64,000 bases of DNA from Primulina eburnea (GCF_022965805.1 NW_027331247.1:62001-126000), one strand, 5' to 3'; counted from the stretch's first letter, positions 1 to 11,609 are shown. The notes: a model not told the origin generated them from the letters alone. Numbers and translations: made by a program.

Positions 1-787
1 GAATACCTATTTTATTCAAGCATAAACAATTAAAACACAATAATATGATTTGAATGATGTTTAAAAGCTTTAGAAAACGTGCCTTTGCGTTTATAATGCT
101 CGAATATACGATCTTCGGCAAGGGTGCGACGTTGGACGACCGGACGACGAAGAACACAAGCTTTTCTTCTCCTTGATATTTCGAAATTTGTGTGTGTGTA
201 TTACGGGTGCTGATGGAGGGTTTAATTGTGTTGATTTAAAAGCCTAGGTAGCTTATTTATAAACAATTAACATGGTAATGGGCTTTGGTTTTGGGCTTGC
301 AAGCTTAAGAGTATTTGACCCTGCTCTAATTAATTAAGTTGGGCCCAATAGCACTTATTTAATTAAATAATAAAAGTTTATGAAATAATTTTCCATAAAT
401 TAATATTTTTTGATATTTTAAAACTCTTTGTTTGCCCAAAACTGGCTTCCCGGGAAAAATCGAGCTCGAATTGTAAAATAATTCGAAATTCAACATTTTT
501 AGGAAAATTAAATCATATTAGGAAGCCTTGCCATCATTTAAAAATAAAAATGCATATTCTTGTCTTGATCGTCACCGGTCTCCTTTCTCCTGCCTATTAT
601 CGAATATTCGGGTAAAATTTTTAATTTCATGAAAACATGTCACATAATCATTTAGTCATGCAATCATACATTTAATCATACAATAAATATCATGAAAGTA
701 TAAAAAAGTAATTAAATAAAACAATTAAGCAACTAAAATAATTTTGCATGCATGTGGTTTATGTAGGTTGGTTTTTCGGATGTTACA
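1..787 (-). mobile_element. Gypsy-type LTR fragment (family G), cut by window edge
   Basis: No gene is seen. Read on the minus strand, the right edge begins TGTAACATCC, a common start for long plant Ty3/gypsy LTRs. The stretch near 60-110, with a TTGCG/TCGAA-rich motif, matches the middle of the LTR copies near 1270-1320 and 60980-61020 in this window. The start of the LTR is therefore near 787 and the rest runs leftward out of the window. The family assignment is inference from TGTAA starts and cross-similarity; no gag or pol is attached. Confidence 0.45.
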
Positions 788-1995
788 CTAGCACTGCGGT
801 GCCACCAGGGCAGCGTCGCAGTGCCAACCCTACGGAAGAAATCGCAAAATCGACTTTTGAAGCCAAACTCTATACCTTGCCCAACCAATCTCGACCACGC
901 TCGAACCAACCTCTTCTAGACTACAAACAAACCTTCCCGGACTTCCATATCCATGACCTTCAACCCCATGCCCTTGAACACACGCAAACTACCGAACTCT
1001 CTAAAATCAAGCCAGAGACACGAGAATCGATCGATTCTCTCTCAAACATGCATCGACCTCAAGAACATCACATATGTTCCTTCATATCTACTATCAGATC
1101 ACTCCTAAACCTCGAGTCCTGGCAGCCCTTTCAACATAAGTCAAGAAACGTCAGAAGCATGACAATAAAAATGCATATTTTCGTGTAGAATTCAAGTAAA
1201 ATCGATGCGTAACACTATAACCACAATATATCATGAAAATACATTTCAAAACACATACTATGATGTGATTAATGCGAAAAGAAGGGAATTGGGCGTGCAT
1301 TTGCGTATTTACGCTCGAAAACCTTGACACAATCACTTAGAACGGGCACCGGAGGAACGAGAAAGAGTTACTACTAATTTTTCTTGAAGAAGCCTAGCAA
1401 GGTGGCTACTGGAATTTTCGAGAGCTGCTGGATGTGAGAGGGTGGGGCGGCCGAAATAAGAGTGTGGTTATTAGGGTTTTGGGAGGGTAGGGTTTGATAT
1501 AAAACAAGTACATAATGGGCCATAATTAAAATTAATGTGGATAAGTAGGAGTTTGGGTCCAATATATATTAAAATAGGCATATTAAGTCCAATTACACAC
1601 TCATAAAATATTGCGTTAAATTCGTTTTCAAAAATATTAACCAAACCCTCAAAAGTTCTTCGTTTTGCTAAAAATCGTCTACGGTTAAAAATACGGTTCA
1701 ACGTGTCAAAATACTGCAAAGAGATCATTTTCGAAATTTTCATATCAATTACATCATATATTAAATAATTATAATAAATATTTAAGAAAATATTTTTCCT
1801 TAACTATCCCCTGTCTCCGTTCCTTGTGCGAGCTTGAAATACTGGTAAAATCCCTATAACATGCAATCTTAATGAACCATACCATAAAAACACATATTCA
1901 TGTCACAATCATATAATTTAATTAAAACACATAAAAAAATTTATAACTTTCATGCATATGGTTCACGTAGACATTCAAATTTTCGGGATGTTACA
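788..1995 (-). mobile_element. Second gypsy-type LTR fragment (family G)
   Basis: On the minus strand this begins TGTAACATCCCGAAAATT at 1995. The sequence just outside it resembles the sequence outside the 787 boundary: both read CATGCAT, a short spacer, then GGTT(T/C)A(T/C)GTAG. The part at 1270-1460 aligns with 60870-61020 in opposite orientation. It seems to be an older LTR into which the neighbouring copy inserted. The 146-codon plus-strand open frame at 748-1188 crosses the boundary and has no recognisable domain, so I do not call it a gene. Confidence 0.4.
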
Positions 1996-2387
1996 CTTCT
2001 AAAAAGACATGAAAGACAAGCAATAAGCTCAATCTTAGACTTCCTATACTCAATCCAATGTTCCCCTAGAGAAGTCCCAGTGATATTCTGATAACTTGTT
2101 AGTCCATGAGCAATAACAAAAAAATAACAACCTCGGATGGTTGGGAAAAGTTATAATTTTGATCATGCATGTTTCTTGTTTAAGATTTCGGTCTTCTATT
2201 TGTCAAATTTCAATTTTTATAATGTATTTTTTTATGTTTGAAATTTTATTCTTTTTTCATCAAAATTGTCATTATGGCACTACAAAGTTCAACACTATGT
2301 TAGTGTCACACATGGTCGATCCTAACAATATTTGGGCCTTAGTCTGTTCATATTTTTTTTACTTCCATAGCAATTTTTCAAATTAAA
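1996..2387. other. AT-rich intergenic sequence
   Basis: I see no supported gene, RNA or repeat boundary here. Short open frames lack recognisable motifs. Confidence 0.5.
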
Positions 2388-2714
2388 TCAATACGTCAAA
2401 GACAATATAAAAACTAAAGGAATAAAAATATCAAATATGTCCAAAATGATCACTAAAAAAACAACCTGCCTAACAGTTTTAGAGCTAAAAATACTAATCA
2501 GGTCTGTATAATCAAGTTGTTTAGTAATTTCTTTCTCAATCGATAATATAGTCAATCCATTCAATTTTTCTCGTGACATGATTGATCGGAGAAAAGTTTT
2601 GATGATTATCTTTGAGAAACTTCGCTCTGCACTTGCTACTGTGACCGGAACAGTCAACAAGATTTTATAAGCAATATGAGCATTTGAAAGCCGGATAAGC
2701 ATTGCATCCACCAA
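2388..2714 (-). pseudogene. hAT transposase C-terminal (dimerisation) relic
   Basis: The first ~70 residues of this 108-aa frame match the C-terminal dimerisation region of plant hAT transposases of the zinc-finger MYM/TTF-type: a run like ...AYKILLTVPVTVASAERSFS, then a LRS.MS.E.LNGL.ILSIE motif, then a LDY.DLI..F stretch. In intact proteins this domain is the last part of a ~600-800 aa transposase acting in the nucleus. The zinc finger and the catalytic core are absent and the reading frame starts inside the domain, so this is a fragment. I could not place the terminal inverted repeats confidently. Confidence 0.7.
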
Positions 2715-3945
2715 AATTTAAGTCAAAAATCATAGATTATAGATACAACATAAAGCCCCGAAAAAGTAACAAACTACAATAAAAAAATTAGAAATCCGAA
2801 CAAAGCAAATACAAGAAAATAGACTTACAACTCCTCACGGGTCTTTCAATCAAAACTAGAGACGACGCACCGACCGGACTCGATTAAGGCTTGCCTGTAG
2901 ATGAATATTGGGGAAGATTGTGGAATAAATCGATAACAAACTAAGCAAAAGTTCCATTTAATAAATACTTAGTTTAGGGCTATCTAGTAACTAATATTAT
3001 ATATAATAATTTTTTAAAAAATTTTTAATAGGCACGGCCCCGGTGTCACATAAACACTATTTTGAAAAAATAACTTAAATTATTAAAACAATACAAAGAT
3101 ATCAGAATAAGATTGAAATTTGTCAACATATATAAAGTAGATTTACTGATTTTTAATAATTTTTGTAGATTTTTAAAGTTTAAAAAGATATTATCAGGGA
3201 CGTAATATAGGTTTCAGCCCAGCCAAGACCCACCACTTTTTTTATATGTATGTTTAGGACGTCTCCAAATTGGTGCATTGTTGGTCTAATTCAAGTTGGA
3301 TTGGAGCAACTCCAAATTGTGCTCCACGTGGCTCAGGTTTATTATTTTTAATTTTTTTTAAAGTTTCTTAAATGATCTAATTTAATTTAATTATTTCAAT
3401 TAAATAATAATTTTTTTTATTTTTACAATATTAAATAAAAGACTGAAAAGCTTTAAATTTACCATTTATTTCCACCGATTAATCAAATGAAGAGCCATGA
3501 AATTGCCCTCCAAATTAATTACTTCAATCATGTATTATTAAATATCTTAATTATTACCTGCTAAAATTAAATTATTGGTACTTTTCTTATGCACTACAAT
3601 AAAGTTAGATCCTTCATTATTACATTTAATCAATGTGACCATGCTGGGTCACGTGAAGTTAACCAAAATTTGAACTATATATTATTTTATTATCAATAAA
3701 TGCTTATTCTAAAATTTTACTATATTCTTTATTAATCTTTAAACAACAACATGTCTGGTAAATATGTCAAATTTACCGTATAAAGCTGTTGGAATCAAGA
3801 CTTTATGATCTAAGACATGGTGCTCAAATTTAGGGAACCCCCTAGCTGTCCATAATCTTTACCTGTTGTGAGTTTAAGTGCATTTGTTGTGAATTCTGTG
3901 TAATCTTGGTAGTATTTTTAATATCAAGGGATTATTTCATCCTAT
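2715..3945. other. AT-rich intergenic sequence
   Basis: No coding region is supported. A CAGGGACGTA motif near 3196 could be a hAT-type terminus, but I found no matching partner end. Confidence 0.4.
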
Positions 3946-4000
3946 CCCTGCAGGCAGTGCCTGCAGGGGTACATCCAAGGGCCAGAATTTTTTCTGGCCC
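3946..4000. repeat. Two adjacent perfect palindromes
   Basis: 3946-3968 is an inverted repeat with 11-base arms (CCCTGCAGGCA and its complement) and a one-base centre. 3979-4000 has 8-base arms (GGGCCAGA / TCTGGCCC) around a six-base loop. A run of mostly T follows from about 4003 to 4031. The pair could form two GC-rich hairpins in AT-rich surroundings. Their function is unknown; they could be part of a small mobile element or a transcript terminator-like structure. Confidence 0.6.
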
Positions 4001-5142
4001 AATTTTATTTTTTTTAATTTTTTTTTTTCCCCATGAGGTGGAATCTCAACCACTCATATGGGTGTATGGGCAGTATCGAACTAACCAAATTTTAGATGAT
4101 ATGTCATCATTAAAATAGAACAGGATGTTAGAAAATTAAAAGGAGGGTGATAATAGGATAAATAATATTCATTTAATGAATGATATTAAATTAATATTCA
4201 AATGATATGTTAGTTTCAAGAAATCCAAATGAGAATCAAACTTACTGAAACTTAAACAAATTAATTATTTAATATATTAATCATGTAGTGCAGACAAGGT
4301 ATAATTTTAGAGAAACAAAAAATGGCATATCTAGTCGAACATACTAAAAAAGCTATCCAAGGAATTAATGTCTTACTTAATGCATAATTAGAAAATATAT
4401 AAAAAAAAATATAGAAATGGTCACTGATAAGTATTATGTTTTTTTTTTTTGAAAAAATATTGTAATAGATATTATGTATTGATGTAACAAATGATAAATC
4501 AAGAATCTATCCTGGACAGTTATTCATCTGTTTCAAACCATATGTTCAAACCAGCCAAACTGATTAACTTCATAAAATCAATATAGAGCCATTGAACAAA
4601 TATGGAAAAATATCTAATGTGGTTACAGTCAAGGACAAATGACAAAAAAAGGCAATAATATTTAACAAACAATGATACTGGATCTCGAGAAGATCAAATA
4701 TAATTGTTGGAAGATAGTGATATAAAAGGAGAAATCACTAAGAAGAAAATGAGAATGTGAATAATAAGAAGGATAATGCATCAACATTCTCGAATCACCA
4801 TTTATATCTATTTTATGAAAGAGAGATGCATCCAAAAGTATATAATTACTCACCGACACATCTATTCAACCAAGGAGGATCTTCGAGCATCATAGCATGA
4901 CTTCAACGCCTATATCAGATCTACAAGGATCAATGTGTTCGTTTTAGCAACTTTTCGCTACACCCAGACTCAATCTTAAAAACAGGTTCGACTTAGTAGA
5001 TGAAAAAGAATAGTTAAAGAAACTATAGTTCATCAGCGAGCTTGTCTTCTGCTTTATCCATAGAGGGTCACTAGGCTTGTCGCTCGGTTAACCAGTAGAT
5101 AGTCAGTTAGGGTTTGTCATCTTGACCGACTTTGTATACTAG
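4001..5142. other. AT-rich intergenic sequence
   Basis: Nothing is supported as a gene. Short open frames lack recognisable domains. Confidence 0.5.
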
Positions 5143-5145
5143 AGT

Positions 5146-6309
5146 CACTATGTGAAAAAAGGCTTTTTACTTCGGATATTATCTGAAGTAATAGGGTAGT
5201 TAAGTGCCGAAGTATATGGACGTGAAGTAATAGATGATCTTTTACTTCATACAATAACCGAAGTTGTATGATTGAAAATACTGAAGTCTTTGGTACTGAA
5301 GTCTTTGGCCGGCTATCGTGTAACTAAATTACTAAATTTAGCGACGGAATTCATGTTACACACCGTCGCTATATTGCGACGGAATGTTAAAACCGTCGCT
5401 AATTAGAGACGGAATGCATGTTAGAAACTGTCGCTAACTAGCGACGGTCTATGTATGAATTCCGTCGCTAATTTGTTCGGTAAAATAAAAAAAAATTAAA
5501 TAATTTAATAAATCTGTTTTATTAATAGGTGCGGTAAAATAAAAAAATTTAATAATTTAATAAATTTGTGTTATTAATTGATACAATCGTGTAAGAGATA
5601 AAAATTTTAAGTATTGTGAAGTGGTAAAATCGTGTAAGAAATTTAAATTTTAAGTGTTGTGAAGTTGTAAAATCGTGTAAGTGAGAAAAAATTTTAATTG
5701 TAGTGAAGTGAAGTGGAAGAAATTGGTGAGAATTTGTAAGTATTTATAGAGAGTGGTGGAAGAAAATGGAGGGAAAAATAGGCGGGAATGAATTTTTTTG
5801 AAACTGGCGACAACTTTATTAAAAACCGTCGCAAAAATTTGAATCGGCGACGGTTTAAATGGAGAGAAATATACGCGGGGTGTAATTTTTTTTAAAATGG
5901 CGACGGTTTTATATAACCGTCGCCAAATTTTAAATCGGCGACAGTTTTTATTTGACTGTCGCTAAAATTAGCGACAGGGTAAAGTAAACTGTCGCCGATT
6001 TTAAATTTGGCGACGGTTGTTTAAACCGTCGCGACATTTAGCGACGGTTTATAAAAACCGTCGCATGGTTTACTCTTTTTACTTCGGTACGACGCATTTT
6101 CATTATTTTTTACTTCATCAAAATTGATATGCCGAAGTAAAATATAAAAAAAAAAATATAGTGAAGCCCGTGTTTTTAAACATGCGAAGTAAAATATATT
6201 ATTTTACTTCGCTTGTGTTATTAATGAAGTTATTGGTAACGTATTACTTCGTAATTTATATTTGCTGAAGTAACGTCTGGCGAAGTAAAATGTCATTTTT
6301 CACATAGTG
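5146..6309. mobile_element. Non-autonomous CACTA (En/Spm) element with 3-bp TSD
   Basis: Both ends carry CACTATGTGAAAAA in inverted orientation (5146-5159 and 6296-6309), with weaker similarity for about another 15 bases. The element is flanked by the direct repeat AGT (5143-5145 and 6310-6312), the 3-bp duplication expected for CACTA elements. Near both ends lie copies of ACTTCGG/CGAAGTAA, and inside them many copies of GCGACGG in both orientations (5340-5470, 5800-6065), the usual arrangement of subterminal transposase-binding repeats. The centre (5580-5760) holds degenerate repeats of a GTGTAAG/GAAGTGGTAAAATC unit and a TATTTATAG TATA-like motif near 5740, possibly a leftover promoter. There is no coding capacity, so transposition would need a transposase supplied in trans. 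Confidence 0.88.
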
Positions 6310-6312
6310 AGT

Positions 6313-6889
6313 TCTAATTGAGAGTATAACATCAGTTGGAGTGTCTTAGTACAACATGCTTATATTAATCAATGTGTTCTAGTGGGACCGACGGAAACGA
6401 AGGAAAGAGAGATGTAAAAAGATTTAATCCTAAACATCCAGAAACCCATGTTTTCTAAATCGGATCAGGCAGACAGAATTGGTCGCTGGTTTGGTAACAC
6501 TTGAAAACCATTTCAACAGTCAAACTGGTCAAAACCAGTATAGAACGTGTCGAACATGAAACGGTGCACCAACCAAAAAGCGATCGAACCTGTTCATTAT
6601 TTTTATATTTATTTTTGAGTTTTTTTGAATTTTTTTTAGAATTTAATTGTTTTTATATGTAAAATCTTGAATTTTATTCTATTATATACATGATTATTTA
6701 GATTTTGAATTATATTAAAAATAGTATTTTAGTAAAATTAGAGCTTATTTTAATTTTAAATTTTGTTTAAAATATATATATGTAATTGCATTAGATATTT
6801 TGATTATATGTATATTGTTGTTTATATTTTAAATTTTGATATGTATATTTTTATTTATACACAGATTTATTTGGTGTAATAATTATCTT
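6313..6889. other. AT-rich intergenic sequence
   Basis: No gene is seen. Confidence 0.5.
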
Positions 6890-7218
6890 TGTTGGAAGAG
6901 ATATCAAACTGTGGTGCTTGAGCTGCTGAGTAGTTGAAATTATTTGATTTGCATCATTACCACCAATTATAGATTTTAGTAAAGTGGTAAGTACTCGTTC
7001 CTACAATTGATATCAGATCAAATGTCACGGTTCGATTTTCATTGACTACAAGGAGTACAATTATTGAGAGAGATATTTTTGGGTCTAATAATCGTTAATG
7101 TTGGAAGAGTAATCGAACCATATATAGTGCTCGAGTTGCTGTGCAACTTAGAAGATTTGAGTCGCAGTAGTATCACCAGTTATAACTTTTGGGAAAGTAG
7201 CAATCGCTCGGTCCTACA
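6890..7218 (+). mobile_element. TRIM (terminal-repeat retrotransposon in miniature)
   Basis: Two diverged direct repeats, 6890-7005 and 7099-7218, each start TGTTGGAAGAG and end CCTACA, so they look like 116- and 120-bp LTRs. Directly after the first comes TTGATATCAGATC, a mutated form of the primer-binding site complementary to initiator tRNA-Met. The interior is only 93 bp. The flanks ATCTT and ATATT agree at four of five positions and may be an eroded 5-bp TSD. No protein is encoded; such elements depend on enzymes of larger retrotransposons. A single related LTR occurs at 30745-30861 on the opposite strand. Confidence 0.72.
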
Positions 7219-8276
7219 ATATTTAAGCTTCTAGAATTTAAAATATATTGTTTATTATATTATATTATTATTTTAGGCATAACAGTGTTTCTATTCAATC
7301 ATCCGATTGAACAGATCTGATCGGTTGAACTGTTATTTTAAGATAGACAGGTTCGATAACCGATCTGGTTATGAAAACATTGCCATAAACAAATTTGTGT
7401 GTTCATTTATTTGTTTTTTATAATCATTTCTGACACACACATTATTTAGATATCAGTATGATCAAAATATTTGTTGTATCAACTCGAATTATGTTTACAC
7501 TTTAACTTAAAAGCTATTCGAATTATCAGTTTAGATTTTTTTTTTTTTTAAAAAGCTTCATATGTTGCTACCATATTTAAGATACCTAAACATATAACTA
7601 TTCCATGCACACATATATATTATTTAATTCATAAACATAATTATTAACATAACATAGGGAGTATTTCAAAAGAAAAAAAAAATTATACATCAAAGATGCC
7701 GATGTGGTTACTCTAAGGTTACATTGGGAAGGGAGGATTTGGATTTGGATTTGGATTTCATAAATTATTTGATATAAGGATTTGAAATCATTTTATGTTG
7801 AGATGCAATTGAAATCCACTACGAGAACTCAAAAACATTTAGTTGAGGACAAATGATTCACCCAAACAAACTAATGGATTTGTTATTGTGAGTTTGAAAT
7901 TTTTAGCTCCAAATCCATCCATTCAACGACTTTGCGGTCCGTATGTTAAAAGTTACCAAGAAAATATGAACAAAGCACGCCCTTAACTAGCTAGATCAAT
8001 ATCCTTAGCATTAAGCATTAAATTCATAATTAATTGTTGTTCAACATTACCTTTTACAAATATAGGTCCTCTAGCCAAATGAAAGCTAGCTTAAATAATT
8101 GCTTCATAGTCTTAAATTTTCCATCCATTTTCAATGCCTTTAACTTCCTGTAAAGCTTCTTGAATAGATCATCCAACAACTCAAAGGGAAAAATGCTAGT
8201 CTTTCATTATTGTCGTTAATTCACTAGCATATTGATGGCTGTGACAGCCTGGCTTGTGTGCATAATTTTCTTTTTT
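7219..8276. other. Intergenic sequence without a supported gene
   Basis: A short tandem ATTTGG block lies near 7738-7757 with an inverted TCCAAATCC near 7911, suggesting a small eroded DNA element, but the ends cannot be fixed. Confidence 0.4.
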
Positions 8277-8286
8277 TAATAATAAT

Positions 8287-8361
<75 letters not shown>
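8277..8361. repeat. (TAA)n microsatellite
   Basis: About 28 consecutive ATA/TAA-type trinucleotides with one interruption near the start. A plus-strand frame crossing it is only a poly-isoleucine artefact. Confidence 0.95.
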
Positions 8362-9386
8362 TCCAGCCATAGCTATATTTAACAAATTTCTACCTATTTA
8401 TGGAAAAAAAACAACAATATCCAAGTGGAGCCAGCTAGGCCAAACATCTACAAAAGAATAAATATATATTTAATCAAGAATTTTGAGAAAGGTTGAAGTT
8501 ATATAAATTAATATAGTTTTAAAAATCATCATTAACATTACCTTTTTTATTTATTTAGATAGGATCCAATGTCTCCTTTGCTTATTGTTATTGGTTAATC
8601 TTTTTAGTATAGTAACCACAACTGTAATTGTGATATAGCCAGTTCATGGGAAAAAAGTTGAAGAGTGGAGAAATTGAGTAGTCTCTTGGTTAGTAAACCG
8701 AAGTAACAAAACCAATATTTTTTAAAAACAAAAACCGAACTTCCAAATAGACAAAATCGATTTTTTTCAAAAATTCGGTTTCATCGGTTATTTCAGTTAA
8801 ATGGATGTGTTTTACTCATCTATGCTGGTTACATTATTGGCTTAAAAGTTTGGTTTCTCATGATTTTTACCACAACATGCTGTCCGGAAGTCAGACTTAT
8901 TCGATCACTATATAATCAAATTTTTCTATGTTTTAGCTATGATCAATTTTTCGGAGTCTGCTTTCTATAAATATGAGGTTTAAAAGTGATTTTTTTTTTT
9001 TCGAATTTTTACAGAAGATACAAATTGCCCAAAAATGATAAGATGATGTCGAAAGAGATACTATTTTTAACTTCAAAAGCATGTACCGAATAATTTTTCT
9101 TCTGAGAGAGATTCAAGAACTTAGAAAAATGACAGAAAAAAAAAATTATTCCTTGTACAGACATGAAATCTATGGTCCAAACGAAACTGTACAACTTGCA
9201 CTAGTAATAATGGAAGAGAAATCCAAGTATAGATCAGATTTTATCCTTCTAGAACTAGAATATTACCATCGATATCATATTTAAAAGGAAAACAAAATAA
9301 CACCCGTAAAAATTTAGCAAAACCAACCATTTTAATCAATATGAAATGTAAAAAATATATTTATATTTTTTTTTAAAAAAGAAAAA
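8362..9386. other. Downstream flank of the KCS gene, no gene supported
   Basis: AT-rich. Two short frames near 9010-9284 lie opposite each other and have no recognisable motif. The 3' untranslated region of the KCS transcript presumably lies in the right part of this stretch. Confidence 0.4.
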
Positions 9387-10793
9387 TCATTCTGGTATTT
9401 CGTAACCAACAGGAACATGAAAGGTTTCGGGATCCTCGTTCTGAAGCCATCCATATTTCTCCAGGAATGGATTCGTCAAATCCTTGCGTGGATAACTGTC
9501 GATGCAATCCTCCCAAACTGTCCCTTCATTCAAATCCCTCAACACCTCCCACAAGCAGCTGTTACATTTGAATCCGGCTCCAAATGCAAGCATCAATATT
9601 TTGTCACCTTTTTTAAGCCTTTTCTTGGCTTGCATGTATGCTAAAACATACCAAAGACTGCTCGCCGAAGTGTTTCCGAATCGATGCAACGTCATTCGGG
9701 CTGGCTCGACATCGAACTCGCTCAGGTTTAAATTCTGCCCGATGGCATCGATCACGGCTTTTCCTCCGGTGTGGAGGCAAAAGTGGTCGACTCCTTCTTT
9801 GAAATTGATAGTCGGTTTTTGGATAGAACCGGCTTTATCCCACTTGTCACTCATCTTTTTGAGTATTAGTAGCAAGGCAAATCGGAGAAGCTCCTTGACG
9901 GGGAGTATTTTCATGGCGATTTGTTTAAGGTTGTCGACGAATGCTCGCGTAGCAGCCTTCGGGAGATTCTTGTCGAGGTGGAAGCCGATGAAACCCTTCT
10001 CATCCTCCCTCTGCACGCAAGCTTCGTAGGATTCGTCTTTTGCACCATGATGGGTTCTCACAAGAAACTTGAGTCTCAACATCGCCTTGTGCGTTAAGGA
10101 TGTTTTGTTCGTCAAAATCATCGCACACCCACCTATTCTGAACAAGCAATTAGCAAGAATCATCGATCTATTTTTGCCGTTGTACCAACCTAAGCTCAAA
10201 GTCTCCGATGTTACCACGAGGGCTTTGAGATTTTTCCGAGTCTTGAATATGCTTTGAACTACGTTAATGGATACCAAGCTTGCGCTACACCCCATCCCGG
10301 TTATATTGTACACCTTGATGTCTTCTCTCATTTTGTAAAGATTGATGATTCTTGAGGCTAAAGAAGGGGCCGAGGCAAGCATCGATACGTTCACGACCAG
10401 GATGTCGATTTCCCAAGGGGAGATACCACTACGTTTCAACAATCTGTCGATGCTCACTAAAAAGAACTCATCCATCTCTATGAGCCCATCTTCTAGCTTC
10501 GGACACGCCTCTCGACCATCGAACACCATTTTCGGGGCATAGGTTTCCTCGCCGATGCCGGAGCTAACTATGGCTCGTAGAAGGAATTTGTACTCGTATA
10601 GGCCAAGTTGTTTGTTTCGAAGAATGACATCACCAGAAAATTTTGTGCTTAACTTTCTATCGTCGGTCGATTTGTAACATTCGTAGTCTAGCAAGTAACA
10701 ATGTTGGTGCCCTTTCTTATCAAGAATTTGCCAGATTATGAATATTAGAGGTAGAAAAGGAAGAGAACACCATAGCATAAGAAGAAGCTCCAT
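9387..10793 (-). CDS. KCS: 3-ketoacyl-CoA synthase (fatty acid elongase condensing enzyme)
   Basis: A single uninterrupted 468-aa frame, the only intact-looking host gene in the window. KCS enzymes sit in the ER membrane and condense malonyl-CoA with acyl-CoA, setting the chain length of very-long-chain fatty acids for waxes, cutin, suberin, sphingolipids or seed oil. The FAE1-type condensing domain covers roughly residues 35-330, followed by an ACP-synthase III-like C-terminal part. The expected catalytic residues are present with family spacing: Cys169 in GMGCSAS, His341 in HTGGKAV and Asn374 in FGNTSAS. The first ~22 residues form one strong hydrophobic segment. Family members are usually ~490-530 aa with two N-terminal membrane segments, so this protein is a little short at the N terminus. 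The first ATG is used and there is no intron. Motifs such as VNVSMLASAPSLASRIIN suggest a KCS12/KCS4-like subgroup (from memory). Retrotransposon E1 lies about 0.8 kb upstream. Confidence 0.93.
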   Translation of the reverse strand: MELLLMLWCSLPFLPLIFIIWQILDKKGHQHCYLLDYECYKSTDDRKLSTKFSGDVILRNKQLGLYEYKFLLRAIVSSGIGEETYAPKMVFDGREACPKLEDGLIEMDEFFLVSIDRLLKRSGISPWEIDILVVNVSMLASAPSLASRIINLYKMREDIKVYNITGMGCSASLVSINVVQSIFKTRKNLKALVVTSETLSLGWYNGKNRSMILANCLFRIGGCAMILTNKTSLTHKAMLRLKFLVRTHHGAKDESYEACVQREDEKGFIGFHLDKNLPKAATRAFVDNLKQIAMKILPVKELLRFALLLILKKMSDKWDKAGSIQKPTINFKEGVDHFCLHTGGKAVIDAIGQNLNLSEFDVEPARMTLHRFGNTSASSLWYVLAYMQAKKRLKKGDKILMLAFGAGFKCNSCLWEVLRDLNEGTVWEDCIDSYPRKDLTNPFLEKYGWLQNEDPETFHVPVGYEIPE

Positions 10794-10932
10794 ATTCTAA
10801 TAAAATTGAACAAATTTTAGGTTTTGGGTGGAAGAAAAGAACTTAGAATTGTAGTGAAGCTTAAGGGATCCTACGAATTATAGCACAAAGTTTGATGTGA
10901 ATTTGATATGAGAAATTAGAATGGAACACCAA

Positions 10933-10946
10933 GTATTATATATTTG
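10933..10946 (-). promoter_or_regulatory. Candidate TATA box of the KCS gene
   Basis: The minus-strand sequence CAAATATATAATAC lies about 140 bases upstream of the KCS start codon, a plausible distance for a plant TATA box with a ~100-base leader. The region is AT-rich, so chance occurrence is possible. Confidence 0.4.
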
Positions 10947-11609
10947 TACGAGTGAAGGGGTTAGGCCAAAGTTGCACACTTATGACTACCACATGGCCTT
11001 TAAAAAACACGTATTTTCTCAACTTCCAACAACAAATTGGCTGCGTGCTTTGTTTAACTATCTTTAATTCCAAGAAACTATATCTTATGAATGCATGTGA
11101 TTGGAGTAAATAGATTGATTAATTTAATTTGTAGAAATATATGACAATTAAGTTTCATTAGAAAACAAGTAGAAATATATGAGAATTAAGTTTCATTAGA
11201 AAACAAAAGTATTGTATATAATAAGTTATCTTGACCTTGAGTAGAGGACGACCCACAAAGTCATTCCCACTTCATGCAAGCGTGGACTTAGATAGTGCCG
11301 AATCTGGTATGAGATGGTCAAGATGTGATCGCTCCAAACGTGGACCTATCTCCTTTTCAATTTCGCAGCCAGATAAAAATAACTATAGTTTCAAACCAAA
11401 GAATGGTTATATGACATAAAAGAAAGTTGAAATAAAATTTTTGTATGTTTCAGAGTTAAATATTGTGTGTGGTGTTGTAATACATAACACAAAATATAAC
11501 GAAATTTTCAATATAGAAAATTTACCTAAATAAAATAAGACACAAAATTATGCAGAAGTGAACAAACTTGTGTGGTGCTTTAGGGAAAAAGATTCATTAG
11601 AAAAACCTG
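10947..11609. other. KCS upstream region with a 38-bp tandem duplication
   Basis: 11131-11206 holds two head-to-tail copies of a 38-base unit starting GTAGAAATATATGA and ending AAAACAA, differing at one or two positions. No other gene is supported; the 62-codon plus-strand frame at 11231-11419 lacks recognisable motifs. The left TSD copy of E1 (ACCTG) is at 11605-11609. Confidence 0.55.

Noticed and set aside
748..1188. 146-codon plus-strand frame
   Set aside because: It crosses an LTR boundary, has no recognised domain and is surrounded by LTR-like sequence.
3006..3210. Possible hAT terminal repeats around the transposase relic
   Set aside because: CAGGGACG near 3196 points the wrong way for the relic at 2388-2714 and no matching end or 8-bp TSD was found.
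7008..7040. tRNA-like signal (TATCAGATC...GGTTCGATT)
   Set aside because: It is the primer-binding site and adjoining interior of a TRIM; no cloverleaf can be formed.
8258..8461. 67-codon plus-strand frame
   Set aside because: It is mostly poly-isoleucine from the (TAA)n microsatellite.
9417..10542. Several plus-strand frames opposite the KCS gene
   Set aside because: They are shadows of the KCS coding sequence; none shows motifs or a promoter.
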